Positions 1 to 8,934 of a DNA stretch of 64,000 nt are shown piece by piece (position 1 is the stretch's first letter; each line of letters begins with the position of its first letter). This DNA comes from Bradyrhizobium barranii subsp. barranii. GTDB lineage: Bacteria; Pseudomonadota; Alphaproteobacteria; Rhizobiales; Xanthobacteraceae. The stretch spans positions 7,485,501-7,549,500 of the forward strand of contig NZ_CP086136.1 of the NCBI RefSeq assembly GCF_017565645.3, read 5' to 3'. Below the pieces are notes generated by a model. That model saw only the letters and a list, made by a program, of their open reading frames with translations. It made no database searches and had not been told where the DNA came from. The position numbers and the translations under genes are program-made.

Positions 1-765
1 ACCGCGTTGCTCGCCGCGGTATGGCCGAAGGCGACGATCAGCGCCGACTATTTCCTGATGGTCGTCGCCGTGCTCGGCACAACCATCAGCCCCTATCTCT
101 TCTTCTGGCAGGCCTCGCAGGAGGTCGAGGAGATGAACCAGGGCAAGCGCGACAAGCCGCTGCGCGACCTTCCAACCGGGGGCGGCCCCGAGATCGCGCG
201 CATCAAGGCCGACACCATCGTCGGCATGCTGCTCTCCAACAGCATCGCCTTCTTCATCATCCTGACCACGGCGACCGTGCTGAACGGCAATGGCGTCACC
301 AGGATCAATTCGGCGACGGAAGCGGCCGAAGCGCTGCGTCCGCTCGCCGGCGACTTCACCTTCGCGCTGTTCGCGCTCGGCATCATCGGCACCGGCCTTC
401 TGGCGATCCCGGTGCTGGCGGGCTCGGCGGCTTACGCCGTTGCGGAGACTTTCGGCTGGCACGCCACGCTGGAGGCGAAGCCGGAAAAAGCGGTCGGCTT
501 CTACACCATCATCGCGGCCGCAACCATCATCGGCTTCGGCCTCGGCTTCACCGGCATCGACTCGATACAAATGCTGGTATGGAGCGCGGTGCTCAACGGC
601 ATCGTTGCCGTGCCGGTCATGGCCATGATGATGCTGATCGTCTCGAGCCGTGCGATCATGGGCCGCTTCAAGGCCCGCTCACGGCTGGTCGCGCTGGGCT
701 GGCTCGGCACCGCGATCATGGCGCTGGCCGTCCTCGCTCTGCTCGGCTCGTCCGCGATCGGCTGA
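1..765 (+). CDS. Nramp-family divalent metal transporter, C-terminal part
   Basis: The reading frame is open from the window edge, so the N-terminal half is missing; about 254 residues remain. Alternating hydrophobic segments and the stretch TTISPYLFFWQASQEVEE are typical of the Nramp-related branch common in rhizobia. These are inner-membrane, proton-coupled importers of divalent metals. Where canonical Nramp proteins carry Met-Pro-His in transmembrane helix 6, this protein has Ser-Pro-Tyr, so Mn/Fe selectivity should not be assumed. The protein ends LALLGSSAIG just before a TGA. The family call is confident; the substrate is not known from sequence. Confidence 0.85.
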   Translation, partial: TALLAAVWPKATISADYFLMVVAVLGTTISPYLFFWQASQEVEEMNQGKRDKPLRDLPTGGGPEIARIKADTIVGMLLSNSIAFFIILTTATVLNGNGVTRINSATEAAEALRPLAGDFTFALFALGIIGTGLLAIPVLAGSAAYAVAETFGWHATLEAKPEKAVGFYTIIAAATIIGFGLGFTGIDSIQMLVWSAVLNGIVAVPVMAMMMLIVSSRAIMGRFKARSRLVALGWLGTAIMALAVLALLGSSAIG

Positions 766-866
766 CCCGACCGGCGGCAGCGACGCCGAGCTCTGCGACG
801 CCAAGATCTGCGACACAACGACGATGATGAAGGCCGCGACCACGGCCCGCACGCTGAAGGACCGTA

Positions 867-1151
867 TTACGGCGTCACGGGATTGACGGTCGGAGATGTC
901 TTCGGCCCCGGCCGCTCCGGCTCGACCGGCGACTTCGGTGCGGTGGGAAGCACCTTGGCGCCGGCGGCATGTGCGGCCTCGCCCGTCGTCGCATACATCG
1001 CAACATGAGCCGGCTGAGTCTTGGCGCGGTTCCACGGCCCGTGATCGACGATCACCATCGCAGCAATCGTCAAGCCGGCCACGATCAGCGCGATCACGCC
1101 GGGATGGCGAAGCGCCGAGGACATGGAGTTTGCGAAGCGATGTGTTGTCAT
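867..1151 (-). CDS. small membrane-anchored hypothetical protein
   Basis: A 94-residue protein with one hydrophobic segment (about residues 18-36, PGVIALIVAGLTIAAMVIVD) followed by a Pro/Ala/Lys-rich tail. It is probably a single-pass inner-membrane protein with a short periplasmic or cytoplasmic tail. It lies alone between the convergent end of the Nramp gene and the downstream end of the sulfite dehydrogenase pair. I recognise no domain. Support for the frame comes from its composition and the membrane anchor; function is unknown. Confidence 0.5.
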   Translation of the reverse strand: MTTHRFANSMSSALRHPGVIALIVAGLTIAAMVIVDHGPWNRAKTQPAHVAMYATTGEAAHAAGAKVLPTAPKSPVEPERPGPKTSPTVNPVTP

Positions 1152-1264
1152 CGAAGGACCCGTGCTGTTTCCTCTCGCGGGTTAACTCAAACGCATCCTG
1201 CGAGTTCCGCGCTTCGCTTAAGCAAGTTCCGAGCCACTGCGCGGAACTGATCGTCCCGATACGA

Positions 1265-1807
1265 TCACTTTTTCACGTCCGGGCGCGCATCGCCGACGAA
1301 GCTGTCGCGGTTCGGCATTTTGACTGCCGAAAGCGATTTGGCATCGAGTGTCGCATCGGCTCCCACCAGCCCGTTCAGGTTCAGGATATAGGCGGACACC
1401 GCATAGACGTCCTCGTCACTCAGCGACTGCGGCGCGTTCTGCGGCATGGCGCGGCGGATATAATCGAACAGCGTCGGCGCATAAGGCCAATAGCTGCCGA
1501 CGGTACGGATCGGCTTGGCCGTTGCGATCGTGCCCTGCCCACCGGCGAGCCGGTCACCCAGGCCACCCTCGCCTTTATCGCCATGGCAGGAGGCACATTG
1601 CTGGGCGAACACCTCGCGCCCATGGCTGACCGAACCGCCTCCCTTCGGCAGATTGCGGCCGTCACGTCCGACATCGATATTCCAGCCCGCGATCTCCGCA
1701 GCCGTCGCAGGGCGACCGATGCCGTAAGGGCTTTGCGCCTGCGCTTCGCTCGCGAAGGCACCCAGCGCGATTGCGACGGCAACGCCGCAGGTCTCACGCC
1801 AGCGCAT
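1265..1807 (-). CDS. c-type cytochrome partner of sulfite dehydrogenase
   Basis: A 180-residue secreted monohaem cytochrome c. A signal peptide covers about residues 1-24 (ends ASEAQAQ), CASCH at 71-75 binds haem covalently, and a Met in RAMPQ (about residue 135) is the likely sixth ligand. Its start overlaps the end of the upstream molybdoenzyme gene by 14 bases, so the two are almost certainly translated together. In SorAB and SoxCD systems such a periplasmic cytochrome takes electrons from the molybdenum subunit. At 180 residues it is shorter than the dihaem SoxD of Paracoccus and closer in size to a SorB-like subunit. Confidence 0.85.
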   Translation of the reverse strand: MRWRETCGVAVAIALGAFASEAQAQSPYGIGRPATAAEIAGWNIDVGRDGRNLPKGGGSVSHGREVFAQQCASCHGDKGEGGLGDRLAGGQGTIATAKPIRTVGSYWPYAPTLFDYIRRAMPQNAPQSLSDEDVYAVSAYILNLNGLVGADATLDAKSLSAVKMPNRDSFVGDARPDVKK

Positions 1808-3065
1808 TGGTCACCTCGCCGTCGGCCGCAATGCGCCAGGGCCAGATCGCGTTGTTGTGGTAGAAATAGTTCTCGCCGCGCACCGCGAGCAGCTCTGCCA
1901 GCGTCGGCTGCACATAGCCGGTCTCGTCGACGGCACGGCTCTGGATCACGGCTGGCTTGCCGTCCCATTGCCAAGGCAGGCGGAAGCGCGTGAGGGCGCG
2001 CGTCAACACCGGCTCCTGCAATCGCGCATCCTGCCAGCTCCTGCCGTCATCGACCGAAACCTCGACACGCTTGATCTTGCCATGTCCGCTCCAGGCGATG
2101 CCGGTGATCTCGTGGAAGCCAGGCGCGCTCAGGCGTTGGCCGCCCGAGGGGCGCGTAATGATCGACTTCGCTTCCATGTAGAAGGAAAATTCGCGCGCCG
2201 TGCCGTCGGGCAAGAGATCGGTGTATTTCGAGGTCTCTTCGCGCGAATAAGTGGGCTCCGCGGTCACGTGCAGGCGGCGCAGCCACTTCACGCTCATATT
2301 GCCTTCGAAGCCGGGCAGGAACAGCCGCAAGGGATAGCCCTGCTGCGGACGCAACCGCTCGCCGTTCTGGCTATAGACCAGCAGGGCGTCCTCGAGGCAT
2401 TTCTCGATCGGAATGCTGCGTGTCAGCGCGGCGGCGTCAGCGCCTTCGGCGACGACCCATTTGGCGTCCGGTTTCAATCCGGCCTCCTGGAGCAACAGCT
2501 TCAGGCTCACGCCGGTCCATTCGGCGCAACTCACCAGACCCACGAGGTCCGATGCCGTCTTGCCATAGGGCTTGGTGTAACCGGGATTGCCGGAGCATTC
2601 GAGGAAGTGGATGCGCGACTCCGACGGGAAGCGCCTGAGATCGTCCATCGTGAAGATCAGGGGCCGTTCGACGAGGCCGTGCAGCATCAATCGATGCTGC
2701 GCCGGATCGATGGTCGGAACACCGCCATGATGCCGCTCGTAGAACAGTCCATTCGGCGTGATGATGCCGTCGAGCTCCTGCAATGGCGTCCGGCTGGAGG
2801 CCGATATGTACTGCTTGAGAGTCTTCGAGATGTTCTTGACGATGCCCTTCTCGAACGGTGACGGCGCGCCATAGGGCTGGGCTCCCATCGGCTCGCCCGG
2901 CGCCTTCATCCATTCGGGAATGTTGGGCGGAAGGTTGTCCGTCTCCGCCGCGGCCGACGTACCAGCGCCCAGAACGGCGCCGCCCGCCACCGCGGTGCCG
3001 CCTTGCAGGAAGCGACGGCGTGTAGTTCTCGCGGATTTTCCGGCGGCGTCGATCGTGCTGCTCAT
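1794..3065 (-). CDS. soxC: sulfite dehydrogenase molybdopterin subunit (SoxC-like)
   Basis: A 423-residue member of the sulfite oxidase family. A Tat signal is visible near the N-terminus (TRRRFLQGG, about residues 14-23), so the folded molybdoenzyme is exported to the periplasm. The ECSGN motif gives the molybdenum-ligand Cys at about 157. The middle of the protein is the oxidoreductase molybdopterin fold, and the last ~120 residues are the dimerisation domain (HEITGIAWSGHGKIKRVEVS). The stretch PLQELDGIITPNGLFYERHH is typical of the SoxC branch. It oxidises sulfite, or sulfane sulfur in a full Sox system, and passes electrons to the overlapping cytochrome. No other sox genes are in the window, so it may act as a stand-alone sulfite detoxification enzyme (inference). 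Confidence 0.85.
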   Translation of the reverse strand: MSSTIDAAGKSARTTRRRFLQGGTAVAGGAVLGAGTSAAAETDNLPPNIPEWMKAPGEPMGAQPYGAPSPFEKGIVKNISKTLKQYISASSRTPLQELDGIITPNGLFYERHHGGVPTIDPAQHRLMLHGLVERPLIFTMDDLRRFPSESRIHFLECSGNPGYTKPYGKTASDLVGLVSCAEWTGVSLKLLLQEAGLKPDAKWVVAEGADAAALTRSIPIEKCLEDALLVYSQNGERLRPQQGYPLRLFLPGFEGNMSVKWLRRLHVTAEPTYSREETSKYTDLLPDGTAREFSFYMEAKSIITRPSGGQRLSAPGFHEITGIAWSGHGKIKRVEVSVDDGRSWQDARLQEPVLTRALTRFRLPWQWDGKPAVIQSRAVDETGYVQPTLAELLAVRGENYFYHNNAIWPWRIAADGEVTNALA

Positions 3066-3225
3066 TGCGGATCCTCGGCTGAAGCGCGCCCCGCATCAAA
3101 CCCTCCGCGAAGGGCGTTTGCAATCCGCACCTATTTCAAAAACAGGCGATTTCGACCAGGACTGGTCTAGATCAGCCAGCCGCAACAGCCATTCCGTTCT
3201 TCGCGATGCAAAACAGCTCTCGGCG

Positions 3226-4203
3226 TCACTCGCCCGGTGCGATCGCGTTACTCGGCGTCGGACGGTCGGTAATCTGCTGTCCGAACAGGCTGCCGATCAG
3301 CTCTACCGCAGTGCGCGCGGTGCGACCGCGCTCGTCCAGGAACGGATTGAGTTCGACGATGTCGACCGATCCGACCACGCCTGAATCATGAAGCAGCTCC
3401 ATGATCAGATGCGCCTCGCGATAGGTCGCTCCGCCCGGCACCGTGGTGCCGACTCCCGGCGCCACACACGGATCGAGGAAATCGACATCGAAGCTGACAT
3501 GGAGCACGCCATCGCACGCCTTGACGCGCTCGATGACGCGCCGGATCAGCACAGCAACGCCGAACTCGTCAATCTGACGCATGTCGACAACCCTGATCCG
3601 GCGTGTGCGCATCAATTCCCTTTCGAGCTTGTCGATCGAACGCGCGCCGAACAGGTCCAGCCTGTCGGGATCAATCGAGGCGCGCGGATCATCGCCGAGC
3701 AATCCGTCGAGGCCGGGCTCGCCACACAAGAACGCCGCCGACATGCCGTGCATGTTGGCGGTGATCGTCGTCTCGGGCGTGTTGTAATCGGCATGGGCGT
3801 CGAGCCAGAGCACGAACAGCTCGCGTCCACGCTCCTGCCAGTGGCGCGCCATGGCATTCACCGAGCCCATCGACAATGTGTGATCGCCGCCGAGGAAGAT
3901 CGGCAACGCCCCGGTCTGCGCGATCTCATGGCCTCTGCGGCTCAGCAGACGCGTCCAGCGCTGGATTTCGCGATAGTGATTGGCCTTTTCGGGCGGCCTG
4001 TCAGCAAGGTCTCTGACCTCCGCCACGGAGAGATCGCCATAATCGACGACTTCGAAATCAAGGCTTTCGAGCAGTGGCGCAAGGCCGGCGGTGCGAAGCG
4101 CTGCGGGGCCCATCAAGGTGCCGCGCTGCGAAGCGCCCATGTCGATGGGCGCGCCGAGCAAGGCGATGCGCCGGGCTCGATCCGGCATGGTCCGATCGGT
4201 CAC
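3226..4203 (-). CDS. rocF: arginase
   Basis: A 325-residue ureohydrolase that converts arginine to ornithine and urea in the cytoplasm. The binuclear manganese site is fully visible: GGDH (105-108), DAHAD (135-139) and SFDVDFLDP (about 240-250), with the closing ELNPFLDERGRTA loop near the C-terminus. The start ATG follows the family alignment (RRIALLGAPIDMGASQRG). It is transcribed alone, away from a repeat-containing spacer. It could be part of arginine use as a nitrogen source, which would fit the ureide genes further along (inference). Confidence 0.93.
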   Translation of the reverse strand: MTDRTMPDRARRIALLGAPIDMGASQRGTLMGPAALRTAGLAPLLESLDFEVVDYGDLSVAEVRDLADRPPEKANHYREIQRWTRLLSRRGHEIAQTGALPIFLGGDHTLSMGSVNAMARHWQERGRELFVLWLDAHADYNTPETTITANMHGMSAAFLCGEPGLDGLLGDDPRASIDPDRLDLFGARSIDKLERELMRTRRIRVVDMRQIDEFGVAVLIRRVIERVKACDGVLHVSFDVDFLDPCVAPGVGTTVPGGATYREAHLIMELLHDSGVVGSVDIVELNPFLDERGRTARTAVELIGSLFGQQITDRPTPSNAIAPGE

Positions 4204-4294
4204 GGCAATCTCCTGAGATCAGCAAGCCTTCGCCAGCCTAACAGAGATTCGCATCTGTCGTTTCCCGGGATTACGGGACGAAAGGGCCCGCGCG

Positions 4295-4312
4295 CCCGGA
4301 ACAAATTCCGGG
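4295..4312. repeat. short inverted repeat upstream of arginase
   Basis: CCCGGAA and TTCCGGG separated by four bases (CAAA). It lies about 90 bases upstream of the arginase start. It may be a hairpin or a regulatory site; no U-rich tail is present. Confidence 0.4.
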
Positions 4313-4346
4313 ACGCCGCATTTTCTCTGCAGGGCCGGCATCCGCC

Positions 4347-4429
4347 GTTCAAAACGGCGCCTGTCGCGGATAGCCAAAGGTCTCTCGACCCGCTGTTCAA
4401 AACGAGCGCACGCGCGGATAGCCAAAGGT
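4347..4429. repeat. two-copy direct repeat, period 48 bp
   Basis: Two 35-bp units at 4347-4381 and 4395-4429 each begin GTTCAAAACG and end CGCGGATAGCCAAAGGT, with diverged middles. They sit in the spacer between divergent arginase and the small gene at 4470. They could be regulator-binding sites or a small tandem duplication. Confidence 0.7.
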
Positions 4430-4469
4430 GCCGGCCTCCATCTCTTCGCCAATTCCGGAGGTCGCGATC

Positions 4470-4730
4470 TTGAGCACGGACATACCGCAGCCCAATCCCC
4501 CGCCCGGCATGGCCGAGCGTGCCATCGACGCCGCAACCGACGTGTCCCGCACCATCGGCGAGGTGGCAGGCGGCCTGCACGCCGCGGTCGATCGCCTCAC
4601 TGGCGCAATCGACGAAGCACGAAAACCCGGCCGGCCGCTCGCGACTGTCGCAGCAATCACGCGCGAAGCGCCCTTGGCCAGTCTGTTCGTCGCCTTCCTC
4701 TTTGGCGTGGCAGTCGCACGCCGGCGCTAG
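4470..4730 (+). CDS. small hypothetical protein with C-terminal membrane segment
   Basis: An 86-residue protein from a TTG start at 4470, chosen because GGAGG lies 8 bases upstream; an in-frame GTG at 4428 has no such site and lies in the direct repeat. The sequence is amphipathic (AIDAATDVSRTIGEVAGGLHAAVDR) and ends in a hydrophobic stretch plus ARRR, the layout of ElaB/YqjD-like, DUF883-type membrane-anchored small proteins. That similarity is by pattern only. It converges with the c-di-GMP gene. Confidence 0.6.
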   Translation: MSTDIPQPNPPPGMAERAIDAATDVSRTIGEVAGGLHAAVDRLTGAIDEARKPGRPLATVAAITREAPLASLFVAFLFGVAVARRR

Positions 4731-4749
4731 CGGTCGGAGTTGAAGCGAT

Positions 4750-7509
4750 TCAGGCCGCGCTGACGGCTTCGAGTTCAGCCGGCAGGAATTGCCTCTCGAA
4801 AGCCTCGGCAGGCATTGGCCGGCCGAAGAAATATCCCTGCCCTTCCTCGCATCCCATGCTGACCAGGAAGTCGGCCGTGGCACGGTTCTCGATGCCTTCC
4901 GCCACGACAGTGAGCCCGAGCTGCTTGCTGAGACCGATGGTCGAGCCGACGATCGCGGCGTCGTCGGAATCGGCGAGCAGGTCAAGCACGAACGACCGGT
5001 CGATCTTGAGCCCGTCGAGCGGAAACTTCTTCAGATAGCTCAGGCTCGCATAGCCCGTGCCGAAATCGTCGAACAGAACGCGGACGCCGAGCTGCTGGAT
5101 CCGCTCGAACATGTCGAGCACGCGGCTTTCGTCATGCAGCAGGATATCCTCGGTGACTTCGAGCTCGAGCAGCGACGGCGTGAGCCCCGTCTCCGCGAGC
5201 AGCGCCGCAACGGAATGCGCGAGGTCGCCGGACTCGAGCTGCGACGGCGAGAGGTTGATCGCGACGCGCACGCTATTTCCGGACAATTCCCAGGCTCGCG
5301 CCTGCCGACAGGCGGTCTCCATCACCCAGTTCGCGATCCGCTCGGACAGGGACGAGGTGTTGACCACCGGCATGAATTCCCCGGGCGAGACATAGCCGCG
5401 CGCGGGATGCCGCCAACGGATGAGCGCTTCGGCCCCGAGCAAGCTGCCGTCGACCAGCCGAACCTGTGGCTGGTAGAACAGTTCGAACTCGCCGCGATCC
5501 GCGGCAAGCGCCAGCTCGCTCTCCAGCGTCAGCCGGTTCTCCAGCTCCTGCCTGATCGCACTCTCGAAGATCACGTGGCTGCCGCGCCGTGTCATCTTTG
5601 CCTTGCTCAGCGCCAGATGACCATTGCCGAGAAGATCGTCGGCGTTGTGCCCACCTTCCGGATAGACGGCGACGCCGATGCTGATCCTGACGCGATGTTG
5701 GCGCGCGCCCGTTGCGAGCGGCGCTTCGAACGCGCGCGCGATTCGCTCGGCAAACTCCACAATCGGCTCGCCAGCCTCCGTACAATCAAGCGCGATGGCG
5801 AACTCGTCGCCGCTGAGCCGGGCTACGACCGCCTTGCCACCGACCTTGGTCCGGAGGCGCTCCGCGACGGCCCGCAGCACGAGGTCGCCGGCCGAATGTC
5901 CAAGCATGTCGTTGATCTGCTGGAAGCCATCGAGGCCGAGCACAAGCAGCGCGACGTCGGACGATCGCGGCTCCGCCGCGGCGATCAGATTGGCGAGGCT
6001 CGCATGCAGCATGTTGCGGTTGGCAAGACCGGTCAACGCGTCATGTTCGGCGAGATACCTGACGCGTTCGGCTTCGCGCTTGCGGACCGAGATGTCGCGC
6101 AGGATCGCTCCGTACTGGAAGCCGTCCGTGCCCTGCCAGCCCGAAAAGCTCGCTTCGACCGGGAACGTCTCGCCGTTCTTCCGCCGCCCCTGGAACTCGA
6201 CGACGACGGCACCGCCGGGCACCAACAGCGCCTGGCGCGCAGCATCGCGCATGGCAAATGCCTTTGCGCCACCGCCGGCGGGCTCCGCACAGAGCGTTTC
6301 GAACGGACGCCCGATCATTTCGGTCGGCATGTAACCGAAGATCGCACTGGCGCCCGGATTCCACACCGTGATCCGGTGATCTTCGTCGGTGCAGATCAGA
6401 CCGTCGCCGAGCGACATCGCGATACGATGAAAGCGGCTCTCGGCAATACGTCCCAGGAGACTACGGAAATCGATCTCGTCGAGTGCAATCGCCGTCAGAT
6501 AGGCAATGATCGCAATGTGAAACAGCGACGTGTCGATGATGAGCGGCCAGCTTGCCTGCACGAGCGCAGCGGCAAGTTCCACACCCGCTCCTGCGGCGAC
6601 GAGGATGGTGACACGGACGCCCGGTGCGGAACGGCGCCACGAATACATCATCGCCAGGCAGATCAGGCCTAAGCCAATGATCATGCCGACATCGGACGTC
6701 CAGTGCAGCATCCGGTTCTGGAGGATCGATTCCGCCGCCAGGGCCTGGAGGACGGGCCCAGAGACGATCTTGCCGTTGGGAACACTGAACCGGTCGCCCA
6801 GTTCGAGCGCGGTAGCACCGACGATGATCTTCTTGTCTCTCAGCTTGTCCAAGGTCGCGGCATCGCCGCGCAGCACGTCAAAATAGGAGACACTTGGGAT
6901 GGAGGCCGCACGAATGCCGAAATCGATCAGGAAGGGGGGCCGCCGATTGGCGTCCTGCCCGGCCAGCACGACGGCCATCGACGGCATCACGGCATCACCA
7001 AGCCTCTCTCCGACCGGATAGCGGCGCACGAGCCCGTCGGATTCGATCGCAACATTGACGACGGCCGGCCACGACTGGTTGCTGAACGGCTTCAGTGGAC
7101 GATTGATGTGAACCGCGCCACCATTCGGCGTCGGCTGCTTGAAGGAGGGCAGGATCGTCGAACCGCCGACCTCCCGAAGCGCGGTGACGAGGGCTTCGTC
7201 AGAGGCCGGATCCGATGGTGTGCTGAAATCGACGTCGAAGGCGACGTCCTGTGCCCCTGCCGCCTCGAGCCTGTGCAACAGCTCCGCGTGGAGCCGGCGC
7301 GGCCAGGGCCATATTCCAATCTGGTCGATCGAGGGTGCGTCGATGGCCACCACGACGACATTGCCGCTGGCCGTACGCGATTGCCAGGCGAAGCGCAGAT
7401 CGGTGAGCGCGTTGCGAAGCGCGCCGTGCCACCCCGTGGACAGCACGACCGCAAGCGCGATCATGACAAGAATATGCGGCCGATGGCGTTTCACTTTGCT
7501 CCCCTGCAC
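4750..7509 (-). CDS. CHASE2-PAS-GGDEF-EAL c-di-GMP turnover protein
   Basis: A 919-residue sensor. It has an N-terminal membrane helix, a periplasmic CHASE2 domain (about 30-290, with the motif DIAFDVDFS-like FDVDFS), three membrane helices (about 290-345), a PAS domain (about 355-470, VWNPGASAIFGY), GGDEF (about 485-645) and EAL (about 655-905). The GGDEF signature reads SGDEF, which can still be active in some cyclases. The EAL domain keeps EALIRWRHP, DDFGTGYASL and the KIDRSF lysine, so phosphodiesterase activity is likely. It lies 46 bases downstream of a FecR-domain gene on the same strand. CHASE2 proteins are often encoded with FecR proteins, suggesting that a periplasmic signal is relayed to c-di-GMP (inference). 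Confidence 0.92.
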   Translation of the reverse strand: MQGSKVKRHRPHILVMIALAVVLSTGWHGALRNALTDLRFAWQSRTASGNVVVVAIDAPSIDQIGIWPWPRRLHAELLHRLEAAGAQDVAFDVDFSTPSDPASDEALVTALREVGGSTILPSFKQPTPNGGAVHINRPLKPFSNQSWPAVVNVAIESDGLVRRYPVGERLGDAVMPSMAVVLAGQDANRRPPFLIDFGIRAASIPSVSYFDVLRGDAATLDKLRDKKIIVGATALELGDRFSVPNGKIVSGPVLQALAAESILQNRMLHWTSDVGMIIGLGLICLAMMYSWRRSAPGVRVTILVAAGAGVELAAALVQASWPLIIDTSLFHIAIIAYLTAIALDEIDFRSLLGRIAESRFHRIAMSLGDGLICTDEDHRITVWNPGASAIFGYMPTEMIGRPFETLCAEPAGGGAKAFAMRDAARQALLVPGGAVVVEFQGRRKNGETFPVEASFSGWQGTDGFQYGAILRDISVRKREAERVRYLAEHDALTGLANRNMLHASLANLIAAAEPRSSDVALLVLGLDGFQQINDMLGHSAGDLVLRAVAERLRTKVGGKAVVARLSGDEFAIALDCTEAGEPIVEFAERIARAFEAPLATGARQHRVRISIGVAVYPEGGHNADDLLGNGHLALSKAKMTRRGSHVIFESAIRQELENRLTLESELALAADRGEFELFYQPQVRLVDGSLLGAEALIRWRHPARGYVSPGEFMPVVNTSSLSERIANWVMETACRQARAWELSGNSVRVAINLSPSQLESGDLAHSVAALLAETGLTPSLLELEVTEDILLHDESRVLDMFERIQQLGVRVLFDDFGTGYASLSYLKKFPLDGLKIDRSFVLDLLADSDDAAIVGSTIGLSKQLGLTVVAEGIENRATADFLVSMGCEEGQGYFFGRPMPAEAFERQFLPAELEAVSAA

Positions 7510-7555
7510 CGGCGGTCCCTGCCGCCGGGCGCTCCCCTATGCCGACGACACGGTC

Positions 7556-8806
7556 CTAGCGATGGCCTCTGCCCCAATACCAACCGTAGTGGTGGCCATG
7601 ATTGCCGTTACCGTTGTTGCCGTTATTCCCGTTTCCGCTGTTCCCGTTGCCGTTGTTGCCATTATTGCCGGTGCCGCCGCTTCCGTTGCTGGTCGTACCA
7701 GTCCCGTTGCTTCCGCTCCCAGAGCTTCCGCCGGATACATCGCTGGTCGAACCAGCGGTGGTCGCAACGGTCGTCGTCGTATTTGACGACGTCGACGTTG
7801 CACTGGCCGTGGGTGCACTACTGCTCACCGTAATCGCCGTGACGTTGGAGCTGTTGGCGGCCGTGGTCGTCGTGCTCGCCTTCGTATCGCTCCACACCGT
7901 CTCGGTCCCGGTGCTGGCGTTCGCATTGCGCACGTGCCCCGTTGTCACGGCGCCGTGGGCGAGCCCGTTCGTGACCTTGTGGACGTTCAGCTTGACCTCG
8001 CCGAGCGAACTGGAGATGCGCACGACGCCACCTTTGGGCGTCTGACCGCCGGCCGCTTGATGCGATTGCGCCGGCGCGCCGGCCGCCTTGGTCCCCTTGT
8101 CGATCGGACCGAGCGCATGGATCGCATGGCCACTCGCCGCATTGCGCGGTGCCGACAGGCCCGATTTCGGCACCGGGACTCGCTCGATCGTCGAGGCGCG
8201 CGGCTTGCCGTGCTCGATCGGATTGAAGGTGCCGGCACCACTCAGGCTGAGGCCGGGCTTGCCGTGCTCAAAGGAGGTGGCGGCCTGTCCCGGCATGACC
8301 TGTGCGATCTGTCCGGACTTGAAGTCGGAGACTTCAACCTGGCCGCGGAGCACGCCGACCTTGGTGCTGCCAGCATTCACGGTGACGCTGAATTGCGTTC
8401 CCTTGACCACGGCGGCGAGATACGGCGTCTCGACCTCGAAATGCTTGACGTTGCGCTTCTCGACCTCGAGCAGGATCGAACCCGCCTGCTGGATGATGGT
8501 GGTCGAGAGCCCTTCCTTCTTCTCGGCCGGCAAACCGACCACCGAGTTCGGGGAGATCAAAATCGATTCCTCGCCGCGGACGAGTAGCACGCGTCCGTTG
8601 CGTCCGGTGCGAATGGTATCATCGGCCCTCAGCGTCCCTTCCTGGGTCAATGACACAGGCTGCGCGCCGTTGGCGGCAAGCCAGACCTCACCCGAGGACT
8701 TGCTGACTGACCAGACGCCATCGTCCGCGGCAGATGCGAACGAGGCCGTACCCAGGATCAGCGCGGCCACGAAGGCGCACCGCATTCCAACTCTGCCCAG
8801 CATCAC
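7556..8806 (-). CDS. secreted FecR-domain protein with Gly/Asn-rich tail
   Basis: A 416-residue protein with a signal peptide (about 1-26, ends ASFASA). A FecR domain spans about residues 50-170 (GTLRADDTIRTGRNGRVLL, VETPYLAAVVKGTQFSV), followed by a long Thr/Ser-rich and then Gly/Asn-rich low-complexity tail ending HYGWYWGRGHR. The DNA for the tail is a run of imperfect 6-base repeats. FecR domains act in the periplasm as sensor or scaffold modules. This one heads a two-gene operon with the CHASE2 c-di-GMP protein and is divergent from a TpsB transporter. The tail resembles secreted or surface low-complexity proteins, so it could be exported or sit at the outer membrane. Confidence 0.85.
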   Translation of the reverse strand: MMLGRVGMRCAFVAALILGTASFASAADDGVWSVSKSSGEVWLAANGAQPVSLTQEGTLRADDTIRTGRNGRVLLVRGEESILISPNSVVGLPAEKKEGLSTTIIQQAGSILLEVEKRNVKHFEVETPYLAAVVKGTQFSVTVNAGSTKVGVLRGQVEVSDFKSGQIAQVMPGQAATSFEHGKPGLSLSGAGTFNPIEHGKPRASTIERVPVPKSGLSAPRNAASGHAIHALGPIDKGTKAAGAPAQSHQAAGGQTPKGGVVRISSSLGEVKLNVHKVTNGLAHGAVTTGHVRNANASTGTETVWSDTKASTTTTAANSSNVTAITVSSSAPTASATSTSSNTTTTVATTAGSTSDVSGGSSGSGSNGTGTTSNGSGGTGNNGNNGNGNSGNGNNGNNGNGNHGHHYGWYWGRGHR

Positions 8807-8934
8807 GATCCTCAGTCCCGCATTACAGCCAGTGCTGAGGCGTATCCGAAATCACTCAAGAGAGAATTAGCGGGAAGCGGCAAGTCCAGTGGCTGCATTA
8901 ACCATTCATTGACCATAAAAAACTAAGAAAAATC

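Noticed and set aside
4789..6672. 627-codon plus-strand frame
   Set aside because: Shadow of the CHASE2-PAS-GGDEF-EAL gene, with no domain pattern of its own.
7600..7740. Short-period repeats in the FecR gene as a possible CRISPR or VNTR
   Set aside because: They are in-frame Gly/Asn codons of a low-complexity tail; there are no spacers or constant repeats.
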